Shown: positions 10,801 through 22,159 of the stretch, piece after piece
Numbering within the stretch: position 1 is the first letter of the stretch
Layout of the letters: each line of letters opens with the position of its first letter
NCBI GenBank assembly: GCA_013076295.1
Contig: RQOL01000876.1
Coordinates: forward strand, 3,968,001 to 4,032,000
Length of the DNA: 64,000 nucleotides
Source: Sanderia malayensis
Taxonomy: Eukaryota; Cnidaria; Scyphozoa; Semaeostomeae; Pelagiidae
Direction of reading: 5' to 3'
Notes under the pieces: model-generated
Seen by the model: the letters and a program-made list of their open reading frames with translations, nothing else
What the model was told of the DNA's origin: nothing
The model's database searches: none
Position numbers and translations under genes: made by a program

Positions 10801-13667
10801 CAAGAGGAGGCTTTTGTTGTTTATCTCACTGAAATGAAGAGCTTTAATTGAAGAAAAGCCTTTATTCGAGGTGTTAAGCTGTGAGAAACTGCTTCTTTTA
10901 TCCTTGCAGGTTGGCAGTGGGGTCTTCTACTTGACTGGGGTGCTTTCTCGTTGAAATTTCTTCCCTTTCTACTGTATTTCTTTGCTGAATGGTCGACGCT
11001 GGATTCAGGAATCATAATTGTCGGTAGGATACTGCGTCATACATTTCAGTCTCGAATATCATTAAACTGCGGTCCAATCATGAATGGACAGAGGGTGTCT
11101 GTGCTTTTCTGTTGAATGCTAGACTACTTGAACTTTGATGGGTTATTTTGTTTATTCATAGGGAGGTTCGAAGAATTCTACAGATCACGTTCTGTGCAAA
11201 TGCTGCTTTGTTTCATTGTGCATCTTCTATCAATGGTATGTATGATGTAACATGTATGGCTCATCATTGATCACAGAAACTGTTCTGTTCTACCATAGTA
11301 TCTGCGACGTAGACTGTGTTGTTGTAAATCTAACAAGTACTATGTTGATTGAATAATAGGTAAGTCACCAATTTGCGTCTGAAGCATCAGACCAGATAAT
11401 AGACGCCATAAGAGGAGGCTACAAACAAAGGGCTGTTTTCATCGCTAAGTGCACAATGCTAATCATGTGTGAGTAATGTAGATTTTATTAAGATGACAAC
11501 GAATTGAAATTGCTTCAAACCTTCGCTTGCTTGCATTGAAGAGAACTGGATCTGTAATTGCTAGAAAAGACTTTATTGGAGAACTATTATTCTTTTTCAG
11601 GGCTTGGTGGCATAGCATTTGGTGCACTTCTTATCGGATTGGAACACACTCTAACTGAACAATTTCTCAACAACAGGTACGTCTCATTATCAATTGTGTT
11701 AAAACATCCCTGCAGAGCAATCAAGTCTGTTACCCTCAGGGAATTCTATGGACTGAAAAAACTTACTTTCATTGCAGACCATTTCCATTATCAAAAGCAG
11801 AGATGATCATGCTGTTTTGTCCAATTCCATTTCTGAAAGGGACGCAGGTAAGTCGTACCAAATACAACTCAATCTACTCTGCGGTGTTTGGTATATACTA
11901 TGGGCCGCGTTTCGGAGGGGTGTGGGCTTATGACACCGCCAAGAAACAGGAAAATCTTTCATCAGCAATTTACCGTGCAAAATTTGCACTTTGTACTGTT
12001 TACTCGGCAAATCTGGTTGTGATCAGTATAATAAAGTATGAAATTTATGATTATGGTTGTACTTACACTCAAAAGTCAAGCACCATGCACCCTGTAAGAC
12101 ATTTTTCTAGCGCTGCCCCTGATAACATACATCACCCTTACTAATAGTGCACTGTTGTTCTTCATACAATAGGCAATAGGTTACAACTTGATGAGAAAGA
12201 TGGGCTCGAAATACGCTCATATTCTTGCCGTGTTGGTTGGAAATTGGTGCATATCTCTGCCTATTAGCTTATGCTTAGTCTACTGGAGAAAATGGAATAT
12301 TCAAGGTAATGAACTTTACAGATCATTGGCGACACTGCATAAAGTAAAAACTCGCGTATAAGAACCTGTCAATGTTGTATTTAACCTATTGTTAAAAAAC
12401 AATTGAACATTGTTGCTACTATTGCTTCGAAGAGAAGTATCACCCTGTGTTTGTTCAGAGTTCTCGTCCATGATAAACGAGAGACCCTGGATGTTCTTAA
12501 TCCATTGGTTCTTATATGCGGGATTTTTCTGTACTCAAAAAGTACGTCTGTAATGTTTGAAAAGATAAAGCGTCTTGTTCCTTTTAAACAGGTATATGGG
12601 CTGGCTATATCATTGGTCAGTTTCTGCAGGTATAATAGTGTTGCTCTTATGCTTACATTAATATAAAATTTGTCTACATATATATATATGTGTGTGTGTG
12701 CAGCAGTATCAATTGCTATAATGCATTTACAAACATCCATTTACATTTTCCAAGGCGATCTATTTTCTCGTGTGTATTATGCATCACATCACTGAATGGA
12801 AAGAGAACGAGGTATATTATAAAGAATATTTATTACCACAATAAATCATATGCTTATTAATGTATTACCATTCACTTACTACGATATATTTATTTGTTTG
12901 TATGTTCATTACTTAATTGCAATGTGTTATGATTTATTTATTTGTCAAATTGCAGGAATGCAATCAGGCTGTACCCCTGACACCAAGTGGAACATTGAAA
13001 AGGACTCAAGAAGACAACGATTTCGATGGTTAGTGTATCTTATCACAGCTGTCTAACCTGTTAAGTCAAAATACCAATTTTAGGTCTAATTTAGTCAAGA
13101 AAAGGGGCATATTTGATTTTTGAGGCTTCAGAGGGGCATGTTACAGAGGGGGCTTGGCTTGCTAGAGAGGGGGGCTTAATAATGTTCTCAAATAAATGTT
13201 CATGTGACATAACTGGAAAAGTAAATTTCTAGTTATTTTATACGATTTTACGGAAAGTTGTTTATGAGCTTTTATGGCTCAGTCAACAGCAATTTCATCA
13301 TTGATTAAAAGCAGAGAAAGAGAAGGGGGCTTAATAGAAGGAGGGACTTCACGCAGTTTTTTGGTAGTATATTTTGTACAGATGTTATATATCTACGCAA
13401 AATACAAATTTTTTGCAATTTTTTTCAGAAGATGCTGTAGATGGCGGTGCTGGGACAAAGTCATTGCTTCTAAGAAGGCCAAGAATACTAATGAGATTCA
13501 ATTCAGTTGAGATAGTAAATGAGAATGAAGGATCTAGTCAAGGTAGACAAGATCGACCTCCAGTGCGCTTGCTCATAATCAGGGTCATTCAATTGGTAGC
13601 CACTACAGGGCTTTTCATTACTTCATTCATTGTACGTTGGCGCATGAAATCTTTGTTTTCGAAGTAG
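7859..13667 (+). CDS. Divergent MATE/SLC47-family multidrug and toxin extrusion transporter
   Basis: Sixteen exons. Those well supported are 7859-7934, 8887-9304, 9588-9630, 10288-10385, 10497-10594, 10910-11023, 11162-11235, 11360-11468, 11601-11676, 11778-11847, 12173-12305, 12592-12629, 12755-12811, 12956-13028 and 13429-13667. A short exon ending at 10080 begins at 10030 or, less likely, 9943. The product has about 588 residues with 12 core helices plus a C-terminal thirteenth helix, as in animal SLC47. Family marks are LLAVGLGTSLTNVTG, the IPGLL end of helix 4, a WGLLLDWGAF block, FFAEW, and GIWAGYIIGQFLQ in helix 11. It should exchange organic cations for protons at a membrane. Oddly, the usual CGQA(Y/F)GA after helix 2 reads CEELATV, and the matching GNALGAG in the second half reads DAIRGGY. 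It may therefore be functionally changed. Confidence 0.85.
8724..8736 (+). repeat. Poly(G) tract
   Basis: Thirteen consecutive G in the first MATE intron. Length variation or sequencing error is likely here. Confidence 0.9.
9365..9540 (+). repeat. Degenerate tandem repeat with recurring gtaccat/gcacca
   Basis: Cores such as ttgtaccat, atgtaccat, ttgcaccaa, atggtacat and ctgtaccat recur every 20 to 40 bp in a MATE intron. The units are strongly diverged. Confidence 0.5.
9709..9939. mobile_element. Possible hAT-like MITE in MATE intron
   Basis: caatggcttagataga at 9709-9724 matches the reverse complement of the sequence ending at 9939 (cagtggcgtagttaga) at 13 of 16 positions. CAGTGGCG-type ends are common in hAT elements. 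The inside has a C-rich stretch (9892-9923) and no ORF. No 8-bp target duplication is visible, so the call is tentative. Confidence 0.4.
12676..12700 (+). repeat. TA/TG dinucleotide microsatellite
   Basis: (AT)n followed by (GT)n in a MATE intron, ending just before a CAG trinucleotide. Confidence 0.85.
13100..13350. repeat. G-rich repeat remnant
   Basis: Recurring gaggggcat, gagggggctt and gggggcttaata motifs in the last MATE intron resemble the inside of the 348-bp MITE at 21812-22159 (gggggcttatt). It may be a degraded relative; no clear termini are visible. Confidence 0.35.
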
Positions 13668-14155
13668 TTAATTTGCTTACATTCTCTTTTGCCAAAATCA
13701 TTGGTTTGTGGATATTATGTTTTTCCAATTTTAAGTATCTAATACGACCAGATTACAAACTAATAACTTCAATTTGATTGAAGTAGCAAGAATAAAATTG
13801 AAGGAGTATAAATGTGATATTTGCATATTTTCATATTTTTTTCACTAAAATTAAAACTTTCTCATCAGAGCAGAATTTTTTTCCTTATCAGAATATAATG
13901 TTAAATACACTGCTATGCAATTGATTATATTTTTAATTTATTTTTCATTGTCAATTTCGTTTCAATTGTTTTTTGATAGCCGGGTAGACTATGCATACGC
14001 ATGCTCGTTTATTTCCCACCTTTCTCAAACCTTCACATGATTTTGCTGCATACTTCAAAAGCCAACAAGTCAAGCCATCAGCTGTTCAGGCGAGATAGAA
14101 GTTTGAGAATCGCTAGTATACAAAGCTTATTTAATACCAATCAATTTATACAGCT
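13668..14155. other. MATE 3' UTR and UTP3 upstream region
   Basis: 488 bp with no coding exon. AATAAA at 13791-13796 is the likely MATE poly(A) signal. The region ends with a TTTATACAG acceptor-like site at 14145-14153, two bases before the UTP3 ATG. Confidence 0.5.
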
Positions 14156-17100
14156 ATGGGGAAGAGAAGGTATGAAACATCAAGAATATATAGTCTATTT
14201 GATATAATTTAGTATACTACTCCATTTTTGCCCCTCCTACTTCTCCTGCCGTCGAATTTCTGAATTATGCTTAGGACCACGTGGTGAGTTTTGCTCACGT
14301 GTTGATTGATACGACCTTGACATTCATTTACGTTCTGTGCCATTTCACGGCAGCCTGCCTACGCTTCTTTATACCATCTTTGTGAACCCTCTTAAAGCAT
14401 CATAAGCAATATTTAGGGTCTTTTAAGGGTTCCATTATTGTGTTATATAAGTACCTAATTATTTAGCTAATTGAAGTGTTAAATTGTATCATAATCATAG
14501 GAAGCCCAAAAATGCTAAAGCAAAAGCCGAGGGCGACAATGCCGAAGAGAAATATGAAACACCAGACCAAGTAAGATTATACACTGGGGATTTTCACTAT
14601 AATTACAACCATCAAATTTTTTCAAGTTCAAACAATCAACCATACAAGGATTTTTCTAATAACAACTACAACAATATCCTTTTATTGAGCAGGAATCTCA
14701 AGAGTATTTTCATGACGAAATTGAGCAGCATGCTATTAAAAAGGACAAGGTAATTGTCTATAATAACTATACTTGATATATCATGCATAGATTTTGCTTT
14801 GCTTTAAATTATTATCTTAACACTTGCTCTGACTGTGGCATGGGTAATCTTACTTGTAGCTCCTACTTGATGCCGATATGGATGATGTCATAGATGATAA
14901 CAGTGAGTATAGTGATGATGGTGACGATGAAGTAATGCATATAGATACAGATGAAGAAGATGTTGATAATGGCATTGATGAAGAAGATGATGACAGTGAT
15001 AATAATGAAGAAGATGATGAAGGATTGGAGCAAGGTGTGCAGATGTTTTATCATGAATGCCTTAAACTATTTTAACAAGGATGTCGTTGTTGATATTGAT
15101 GTTCCAAGTTGTCTTTCTTGATGCTGAATGTGCCAAGTTGTTTTTCTTGATGCTGATGTTCCAAGTTGTTTGCTCGTACATTGTTTTGAAAAGAGAAGCT
15201 CTAACTTTTTCTTTCTGTCATTTTCAAGTAATTTGCCATGTACTAATCCATCTTTTGTTGTAAATTTGTTCAGGTCTACCAAGCTCTAAAGCTTGGGGAA
15301 GAAAGAAAAGCCAGTTTTATGATTCTGATATAAAGGACATTGACAATATAGGTATGTTCTTTGTTTAGTGGCTGATAATAAATTAAATAGTAAATTATTT
15401 TGGTCCCAGCTCGGATTCTGAATCTCTGTGCTCGAAAGTATATAAAACCAGTGAGATCATTTAGGTTAGGTGAAAAATCAGATTGTACAGCCATTGCCCT
15501 GCCTAATGTGTGAAGTGTTTATCTACCCCTTATGGAAAATGCATAAGATATGGTGCGTGCTTGCGAAAATAAGAGTTGAACGCCGCTTTTTGGGAGAATT
15601 TCCAGTTTTTGGCTTTTTACGCCTGCCCTTATAATGCCGCGTAACGAAAAGTAGTGCCATTTTGACGTAAATGCCATTTAGGGCCGCCGTAAAAGGATCG
15701 AATGAGGTATTTACATTCAACAATTTGTAAGAATGTATGCTGATTTATTGCTATGCAATCAGGAAATGATGAAGAAGAAGAACTTGCTGCAGAAGAAGAA
15801 GAGAAGGAAGCTCTTACTCTTCAACAGAGAATGATCTCACACCTGAGTCAAGAAGATTTTGATCATTTTGATGTTGAGGTCGAACCAGAGGATGAAAAAG
15901 ATGCAGATGAAATGGTATTTGACTCGATAAAGCTATTTCATTTTCGAAAGTTACACCAATAATGTAATGATAAAAGAATGTCATCGCTTTTCGTTTTTAG
16001 GAAGAGGAAAGTCGTGTTACCAAAGATTTGTTGAAATTATCAAAAGATGAAATGATTGAGGTGGGGCTGCATGCTTTGTCTGGAAGCTGTTTTGTGCAAG
16101 CGCAGCTTACTTTGCCCTTGTTTCACTGGGAGAATGCTCTTGCTTTGACTTGGTATCAATCGTAGCTTATTTTGTCCAGTAGTCGCACGTTTACACTCTG
16201 TGAGAGCTGGGTATACTTTTTATTTGATATACCTGTTAGGTTTCAAGTTAAACTTGAATTATTACAGCTTTATAATCAACTTTATATCTTTTAAGATTCT
16301 TTTGAAAGAATCGCCAGAACTATTTGAATTGATGGACGACTACGAAGTCAAAGTAAGATTATGTTTATTTTTTGCTTAGATATATACTTGTGACGAATAC
16401 TTAGAAATTTCTACGATAGCGTTAAATGATATTTTGATATTTCCAAGGAGGTAATGAATGAATTTCGTTATGCTTTAGATGAATGAAATTATCAATAAAT
16501 ATCACCCATTGCTTCGGCTTGCAAGAAAAGGGACGGAATTCACTTCAGAGGTAAGATGTATTTTAGGTTGTTGTATTTTTTGTTTTTATTCCATCGTTAT
16601 TTATTTTTTTCGTTCTTAAGTTAAGTTTTTCTCCGTCCTTCCATTCAAGGGAGCGGAATATATTCATAGTATGCACCAGCTTCTACTTAAGTAAGTTTGC
16701 AATTTTATACACCATTCTTCCAGTTAGATTTCCCAGAATAGAGTTTTATTTTGCTTATCATTCAATATAAGGTTTACTTCTGTTAAATTTGGTTCATCAG
16801 TTATTCATATTTTCTCCCAGCTATTGTGTCAATATAAGCTTCTATCTGGCACTAAAAGCAAAGAATGAGAATGTTAAAGATCACCCTATTATTGAAGAAA
16901 TTTTAAAACATCGTGTGGTAAGTACAGTTGACGTTCGCTATCTCGAACATTCGCCATCTCGAGCAAATTTCAATTTCCTTTGAGAGTTCGAGATGGCATA
17001 AATTGTAGACTTTTCCACGCACCCAATTTTGCTTCAACTCTTGTCTATCCATGTAAAGGGTATATATACAAAATTAATGTTGCATTTGTAACACTTGTAT

Positions 17101-20100
17101 CAATTTTCCAAATGCCTGAGTCAAGCATCGTGCTTAACGTTAAACTGGATCATATTGTATTTGAACGTTAAGCTGGATCGTAGTTGGTAGTTAGTAGAAA
17201 ATACTCTCTCTACTAACTATGGCTAGATGCAATACCATAGGATTAGCGTAATGCCTGGGTTTTTGTGCTCAACAGCTCATATCAAAATATGAAGAACGTA
17301 CTAAAAGCTTTCACAAAGAGATAGAGGAGCTATTGGTCATAGCTAAAGATGTGAAAGGTTTTTAGCACAACCATTATTGTTATGAACATTGATAATTTAT
17401 GGCATCAAATTTAATCAAAAGGTGCTCCCATGTGCTGTATTGAATTACAACATCTTCAATTGATGATGAAATTGGTATTATTGTCATTTCTAGACAAAGC
17501 TATAGACGATGACAAGTCAGGAAAGCGAGAAAAGGTAAGTTTGTTGTCATTGAAGGAGGCATGGAAGTGGGACCGAACTTCCAACTACAATAGTAGTTTA
17601 AGAGGTATTTCTATGCAATGGCTATTAGATTTCAGCATGCAACATTGCTACAATATCTGGGCTGTTAATTCAACAATATATTTTGCTGATTTTTTCAGAG
17701 TCTAAGTAATGATGTGAAGAAATCGAAGTCAATGAAGATTACTGACTTAGCTTCGGATACAAAGAAAAAGCCGAAGGAAAAACAACAAAAGGTTTGTTTT
17801 AGAAATTATCTTTTAGATCGAATTATACTAAGTAGGCCCTACTGATCATGCTCAGACAATTCCCAGCTCTCTAGGAGTAATGGTTCGTGGACCCATATTT
17901 CCCGTGGATAGCTATTTAAACTTTCTATCATCCATGAAGTAGGTACTGAAAAAATCAAATTTTGAAATAGGCTGAAAAATGACTCACAAGGAGTCGAATT
18001 ACACTAAATAGATCCTGCTGATCACGTTGAGACAATTCCCAGCTCTCTAGGTGCAATGGTTCAAATTCTAGTGTACCTAAAACTCCCGCGGATAGCTTTA
18101 TAAACTTTCTATCATACATGAAGTAGGTACTTAAAAAATCAAATTTTGAAATAGACTGAAAAATGACTCACAAGGAGTCGAATTATATTAAATAGGTCCT
18201 ACTGATCACGTTGAGACAATTCCCAGCTCTCTAGGTGCAATGGTTCAAATTCTAGTGCACCTAGATCTTCCGCGGATAGCTTTATAAACTTTCTATCATA
18301 CATGAAGTAGGTACTTAAAAAATCAAATTTTGAAATAGGCTGAAAAATGACTCACAAGGACTCGAATTATACTAAATAGGTCCTACTGATCACGTTGAGA
18401 CAATTCCCAGCTCTCTAGGTGCAATGGTTCAAATTCTAGTGTACCTAAAACTCCCGCGGATAGCTTTATAAACTTTCTATCATACATGAAGTAGGTACTT
18501 AAAAAATCAAATTTTGAAATAGGCTGAAAAATGACTCACAAGGACTCGAATTATACTAAATAGGTCCTACTGATCACGTTGAGACAATTCCCAGCTCTCT
18601 AGGTGCAATGGTTCAAATTCTAGTGTACCTAAAACTCCCGCGGATAGCTTTATAAACTTTCTATCATACATGAAGTAGGTACTTAAAAAATCAAATTTTG
18701 AAATAGACTGAAAAATGACTCACAAGGAGTCGAATTACACTAAATAGATCCTGCTGATCACGTTGAGACAATTCCCAGCTCTCTAGGTGCAATGGTTCAA
18801 ATTCTAGTGCACCTAGATCTCCCGCGGATGGCTTTATAAACTTTCTATCATACATGAAGTAGGTACCGAAAAAATCAAATTTTGAAATAGGCTGCAAAAT
18901 GACTCACAAGGAGTCGAATTATACTAAATAGGTCCTACTGATCACGTTGAGACAATTCCCAGCTCTCTAGGTGCAATGGTTCAAATTCTAGTGTACCTAA
19001 AACTCCCGCGGATAGCTTTATAAACTTTCTATCATACATGAAGTAGGTACTGAAGAAATCAAATTTTGAAATAGGCTGAAAAATGACTCACAAGGACTCG
19101 AATTATACTAAATAGGTCCTACTGATCACGTTGAGACAATTCCCAGCTCTCTAGGTGCAATGGTTCAAATTCTAGTGTACCTAGAACTCCCGCGGATAGC
19201 TTTATAAACTTTCTATCGTACATAAAGAAGGTACTGAAAAAATCAAATTTTGAAATAGGTTGAAAAATGACTCACAAGGACTCGAATTATGCTAAATAGG
19301 TCCTACTGATCACGTTGAGACAATTCCCAGCTCTCTAGGTGCAATGGTTCGTGGACCCAGATTTCCCGCGGATAGCTATAGTATTTACGCTTTTTTAGTA
19401 CCATATTTATGCACTTGCAGCAAGCTATTAGTGCCATTTCGTATATGTTATGAATTTTTATGTTTTTGTTATTGGCAACAGCATGGATTTGTGTCATTTA
19501 TTCTCGTACTTAGGCGCAAAAATTTTTATTACAGAGTATTGAAAAGGAGTCTGAAAGTAAAAGGTTGTCAACTATTGATCCACTGGAGTATTACAACAAA
19601 ATAGCAAATGAAACAAAGGCGAAGAAGATGGCGAAAACAATGAATATGGAAAATGTTATGTGAGTTTGAATTGATATTGCATAATTGGAAGCTTGTGTTC
19701 GAGTCTACTATTCTTGCAGTAGTGGAAGCTGTTTGTTGAATTCTTGAGAGTTTTGAAGATAAGTTTGTTCTGTCTCTTTCAGAATGAAAGAGGATGATTT
19801 ACAAAATGATGAAGATGGAAAACGTGGAATCACTTACGAGGTATAACTTCTGTTGATGAGTTTTACATTTATTATACACCGTATATCCATACCTATTTGT
19901 TCATCAACTGTATCAAAGTATCATCCTTATACTGGGCATAACTTACGGAACGAACTTCTAGTGGTGTTTTTATCTGTAGTTCCATCATTCATACGGCTGT
20001 TTTGCCTTTTCAGATGTCTAAGAACAAAGGACTAACTCGAAAGCGTAAAAAGGAACTCAAGAACCCTCGAGTAAAGCATAAAATGAAATTCAAGAAAGCA

Positions 20101-20334
20101 ATTGTTAGACGAAAGAGTCAGGTATGAGGATGTTGATTTTTACTCTCTATTGTGATTGCACTCGCATTGTCCAACTGTAACAACATGCAGATGATTGTAG
20201 TTAACTAGTGATGTATTCAAATCTTTTTGCATTGCCTGTTGTAGATTCCGCTGGTCAGAGGCGAGGCTGGAAACTATGGTGGTGAACTAACTGGCATCAA
20301 AACAAATGTTAGAAAGAGCGTGAAAATCAAGTAA
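14156..20334 (+). CDS. UTP3: UTP3/SAS10, U3 small-subunit processome component
   Basis: Eighteen coding exons: 14156-14169, 14501-14570, 14693-14749, 14860-15034, 15274-15351, 15763-15914, 16001-16060, 16296-16352, 16479-16550, 16650-16690, 16821-16917, 17276-17357, 17494-17534, 17699-17791, 19535-19659, 19783-19840, 20014-20121 and 20245-20334. They give 489 residues; the human protein has 479. The order is: a basic N-terminus, a long acidic Asp/Glu region (exons 4-6), the Sas10/Utp3 helical domain with ESPELFEL and YCVNISFYLALKAK, a lysine-rich linker, and the conserved Sas10 C-terminus with KNKGLTRKRKKE, NPRVKH and GGELTGIKTNVRKSVKIK at the stop. The protein acts in the nucleolus in 18S rRNA processing. 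The first coding exon has only 14 nt. The intron at 17792-19534 is swollen by a satellite array. Confidence 0.95.
15091..15171 (+). repeat. Short imperfect tandem repeat in UTP3 intron
   Basis: About three copies of a roughly 28-bp unit containing ccaagttgt followed by tttcttgatgctga. Confidence 0.65.
16925..17009. mobile_element. Possible pogo/Tigger-type MITE remnant
   Basis: TA followed by cagttgacgttcgctatctc and later gttcgagatggc resembles CAGT-ended, TA-flanked pogo-like elements. The second terminus is missing or decayed. It lies in a UTP3 intron. Confidence 0.3.
17819..19379 (+). repeat. 184-bp satellite array, about nine copies, in UTP3 intron 14
   Basis: Units beginning cgaattatactaaatag start at 17819, 17995, 18179, 18363, 18547, 18731, 18915, 19099 and 19283. 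After the first step of 176 bp the spacing is exactly 184 bp. The first and the last, truncated unit share a variant (ggttcgtggaccca then tttccc) that is absent from all inner units, which read ggttcaaattctag. Units at 17995 and 18731 share cgaattacactaaatagatc, and units at 18179 and 18731 share gtgcacctagatct. This mosaic fits unequal exchange or conversion. No protein product is supported. Confidence 0.97.
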
Positions 20335-20400
20335 CTCATTGGTATCACCTTATCTGTGCTTGCTAGTCACACTTCAACTCTGTATTGATTAGTTGTGGGC

Positions 20401-20417
20401 GGGGGGGGGGGGGGGGG
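20401..20417 (+). repeat. Poly(G) tract
   Basis: Seventeen consecutive G in the UTP3 3' region, between it and the convergent PLA2 gene. It could form a G-quadruplex and is likely to vary in length. Confidence 0.9.
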
Positions 20418-20596
20418 TGTTTTAATTTCAAGATAATTGATTTGCAAACAGTGCGATGTAAGAAACACGAAATGCAGAAATACCTCACAAAACATGATGT
20501 GCCATATCAACATAAGTAGATATCGAAACTTTACATTCAATGCAAAAGTGAAGTTTGGATGCAAACATAACTCATATCAGTCAAGTGAAAGTAGTT

Positions 20597-20605
20597 TTTA
20601 ATAAA
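20597..20605. other. Two-way poly(A) signal between UTP3 and PLA2
   Basis: tttaataaa reads AATAAA on plus (20600-20605), 266 nt past the UTP3 stop. It reads ATTAAA on minus (20602-20597), about 32 nt past the PLA2 stop. One short sequence may therefore serve both convergent genes. Confidence 0.45.
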
Positions 20606-20633
20606 ATTAAATATGCAGTTCCACTTTCGTAGA

Positions 20634-21265
20634 TTAATTTGGATTTCCTTTAGCAAGGGCACACGAGTCGTTGCACCAAGATGGCGAATTCCTGTTGTAA
20701 CTACTTTGACCAAAGTAGTCAACTGCGAGGTAGTAGACTTTGGCTGCTTGGGCGCACTGGTCACGTTTATTTGATATGAACGGGATTTTCGCAACTTCAT
20801 GCACCACATGTAATCCATTGACAAAGTCGGTCAAGAACCTCTTTTTGCCTCCATATTTTGCTTGGCATATCGCTATCATATCTTTGTAGAATGCTATATC
20901 ACATTTGGATCTTGTCCAGCCATATTTGTTGCCCTGCAATCAAGAAGTGATGATACTGTTTAGACGCTCCCAGAGGCGAATTGAGATCAAATTTGTTTCT
21001 CGAGTTGTCGACGAGTTCATGTATTAAAGAACGATTTTAATGGAGAACAGGAATTAATAGGACAGTAATTGTGATAGTAATGAAGACTTACACAGTAGTA
21101 GCAGACGTCGTGCTTGTGGCATGCAGGTGTAAAGTCGTTCTTGTAAGCAAACGGCATGTCATAAGGAATACTGCAGCCATTCACATGATTATCTGCCTCA
21201 CAGCCATTAGCATCACCAAATAGAGCCAAAACCAACGCTGCTACAAAGATTCCAGCCACATACAT
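20634..21265 (-). CDS. Secreted conodipine/prokaryotic-type phospholipase A2-like protein
   Basis: Two exons on minus, 21265-21092 and 20933-20634, both phase 0, giving 157 residues. A signal peptide is followed by a small cysteine-rich domain with ten Cys after the leader. The diagnostic block is ACHKHDVCYYC, with the His-Asp pair of PLA2 catalysis, preceded by CSIPYDMPF and followed in exon 2 by KYGWTRSKCD. This arrangement matches the conodipine (group IX) and bacterial/fungal PLA2 fold rather than the classical XCGxGG calcium loop. It should hydrolyse the sn-2 ester of phospholipids outside the cell. Relatives occur in cone-snail venom and, as I recall, in cnidarians, but a digestive or defensive role is equally possible. 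Nothing here proves a toxin. A TATA-like box lies about 115-125 bp upstream. Confidence 0.85.
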
Positions 21266-21380
21266 GTTGAATCAAGGTTCTTCTGTGTCTGTAATGTTCC
21301 TCACTTCAATTGCTCACGCTATTGTTTCTCTGACTGATTGTCGAAATAGAGAAGTGATAGTGTCCTGTACTTCACGATCT

Positions 21381-21390
21381 TTTTTATATC
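21381..21390 (-). promoter_or_regulatory. Putative TATA box of the PLA2 gene
   Basis: On the minus strand this reads gatataaaaa, about 115-125 bp before the ATG. The spacing suits a short 5' UTR, but only sequence similarity supports it. Confidence 0.4.
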
Positions 21391-21811
21391 TTTTCAAAGA
21401 CTATAACCAAAACAGCTGAGTATATGTAAGTAGACAAGCAATTAATTCAGTTTTTATCGTTTGTTTTACTTTCATTACAGTTGTTGATTTGCACCTGTTT
21501 TAATGTTGATTTTATTTTTGTTTGTCTCAAATCGTCAAGTCAACAACAGCTTTTCGGTTTTCAAAAGTCACTTTTCATTCATTACGTTTTGTCCATTACG
21601 AATTTCACGCATGATTTTCACTGTCACTTTAGTGTCACGTTACTCCTTCTTTCTAATAACATTAATTTTAGTGCAGTACATCTTGAAAGAAAGCTTCTTG
21701 ATTTCGTAATCGTTCTTTCCAGATGTGCAAACAGTATACAGTAAAGAATGCAATTCAATTCAAATAAACTCAAGAAGGTAATTGTTAAACGAGAGGTCAG
21801 ATATGGAAGTA

Positions 21812-22159
21812 CCGTAAATCCTCGAATTAACCCCCTGGGGGCTTATTTATTTTTCATATTTTTGGATGGGGGCTTATTCGAGGGTGGGGCTTGTAAACTC
21901 ATATGAAGCATGGCACATAAACAACTCATTTTCAATACGATGTTTCGTACTAAATGTATGATACTTTAGTATTTCGAATACGAGGACATCATTTATATAA
22001 GGAAACGTGATGTTTTAAGGTAGGAGAAGACCTGGTTTGCCATTAGGACGAAAGTCAACATGTTTGGGGTGGGGGTTTATTCGAGGGGGCTTATTAACAC
22101 GTTTTAGTCTTAGGGTGGGGTTTATTCGAGGGGAGCGGGGCTAAGTCGAGGATTTACGA
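21812..22159. mobile_element. 348-bp TA-flanked MITE
   Basis: The left end, after TA at 21810-21811, reads ccgtaaatcctcgaattaac. The right end, before TA at 22160-22161, is its near reverse complement (ctaagtcgaggatttacga). Inside are repeated gggggcttatt(c)gagg blocks. There is no ORF. The TA duplication points to a Tc1/mariner/pogo-type source. Similar motifs occur at 13100-13350 and 27941-28045. Confidence 0.85.

Noticed and set aside
17819..19379. Regular repeats considered as a CRISPR array
   Set aside because: The units are contiguous 184-bp tandem copies with no unique spacers, and the sequence is eukaryotic intron.
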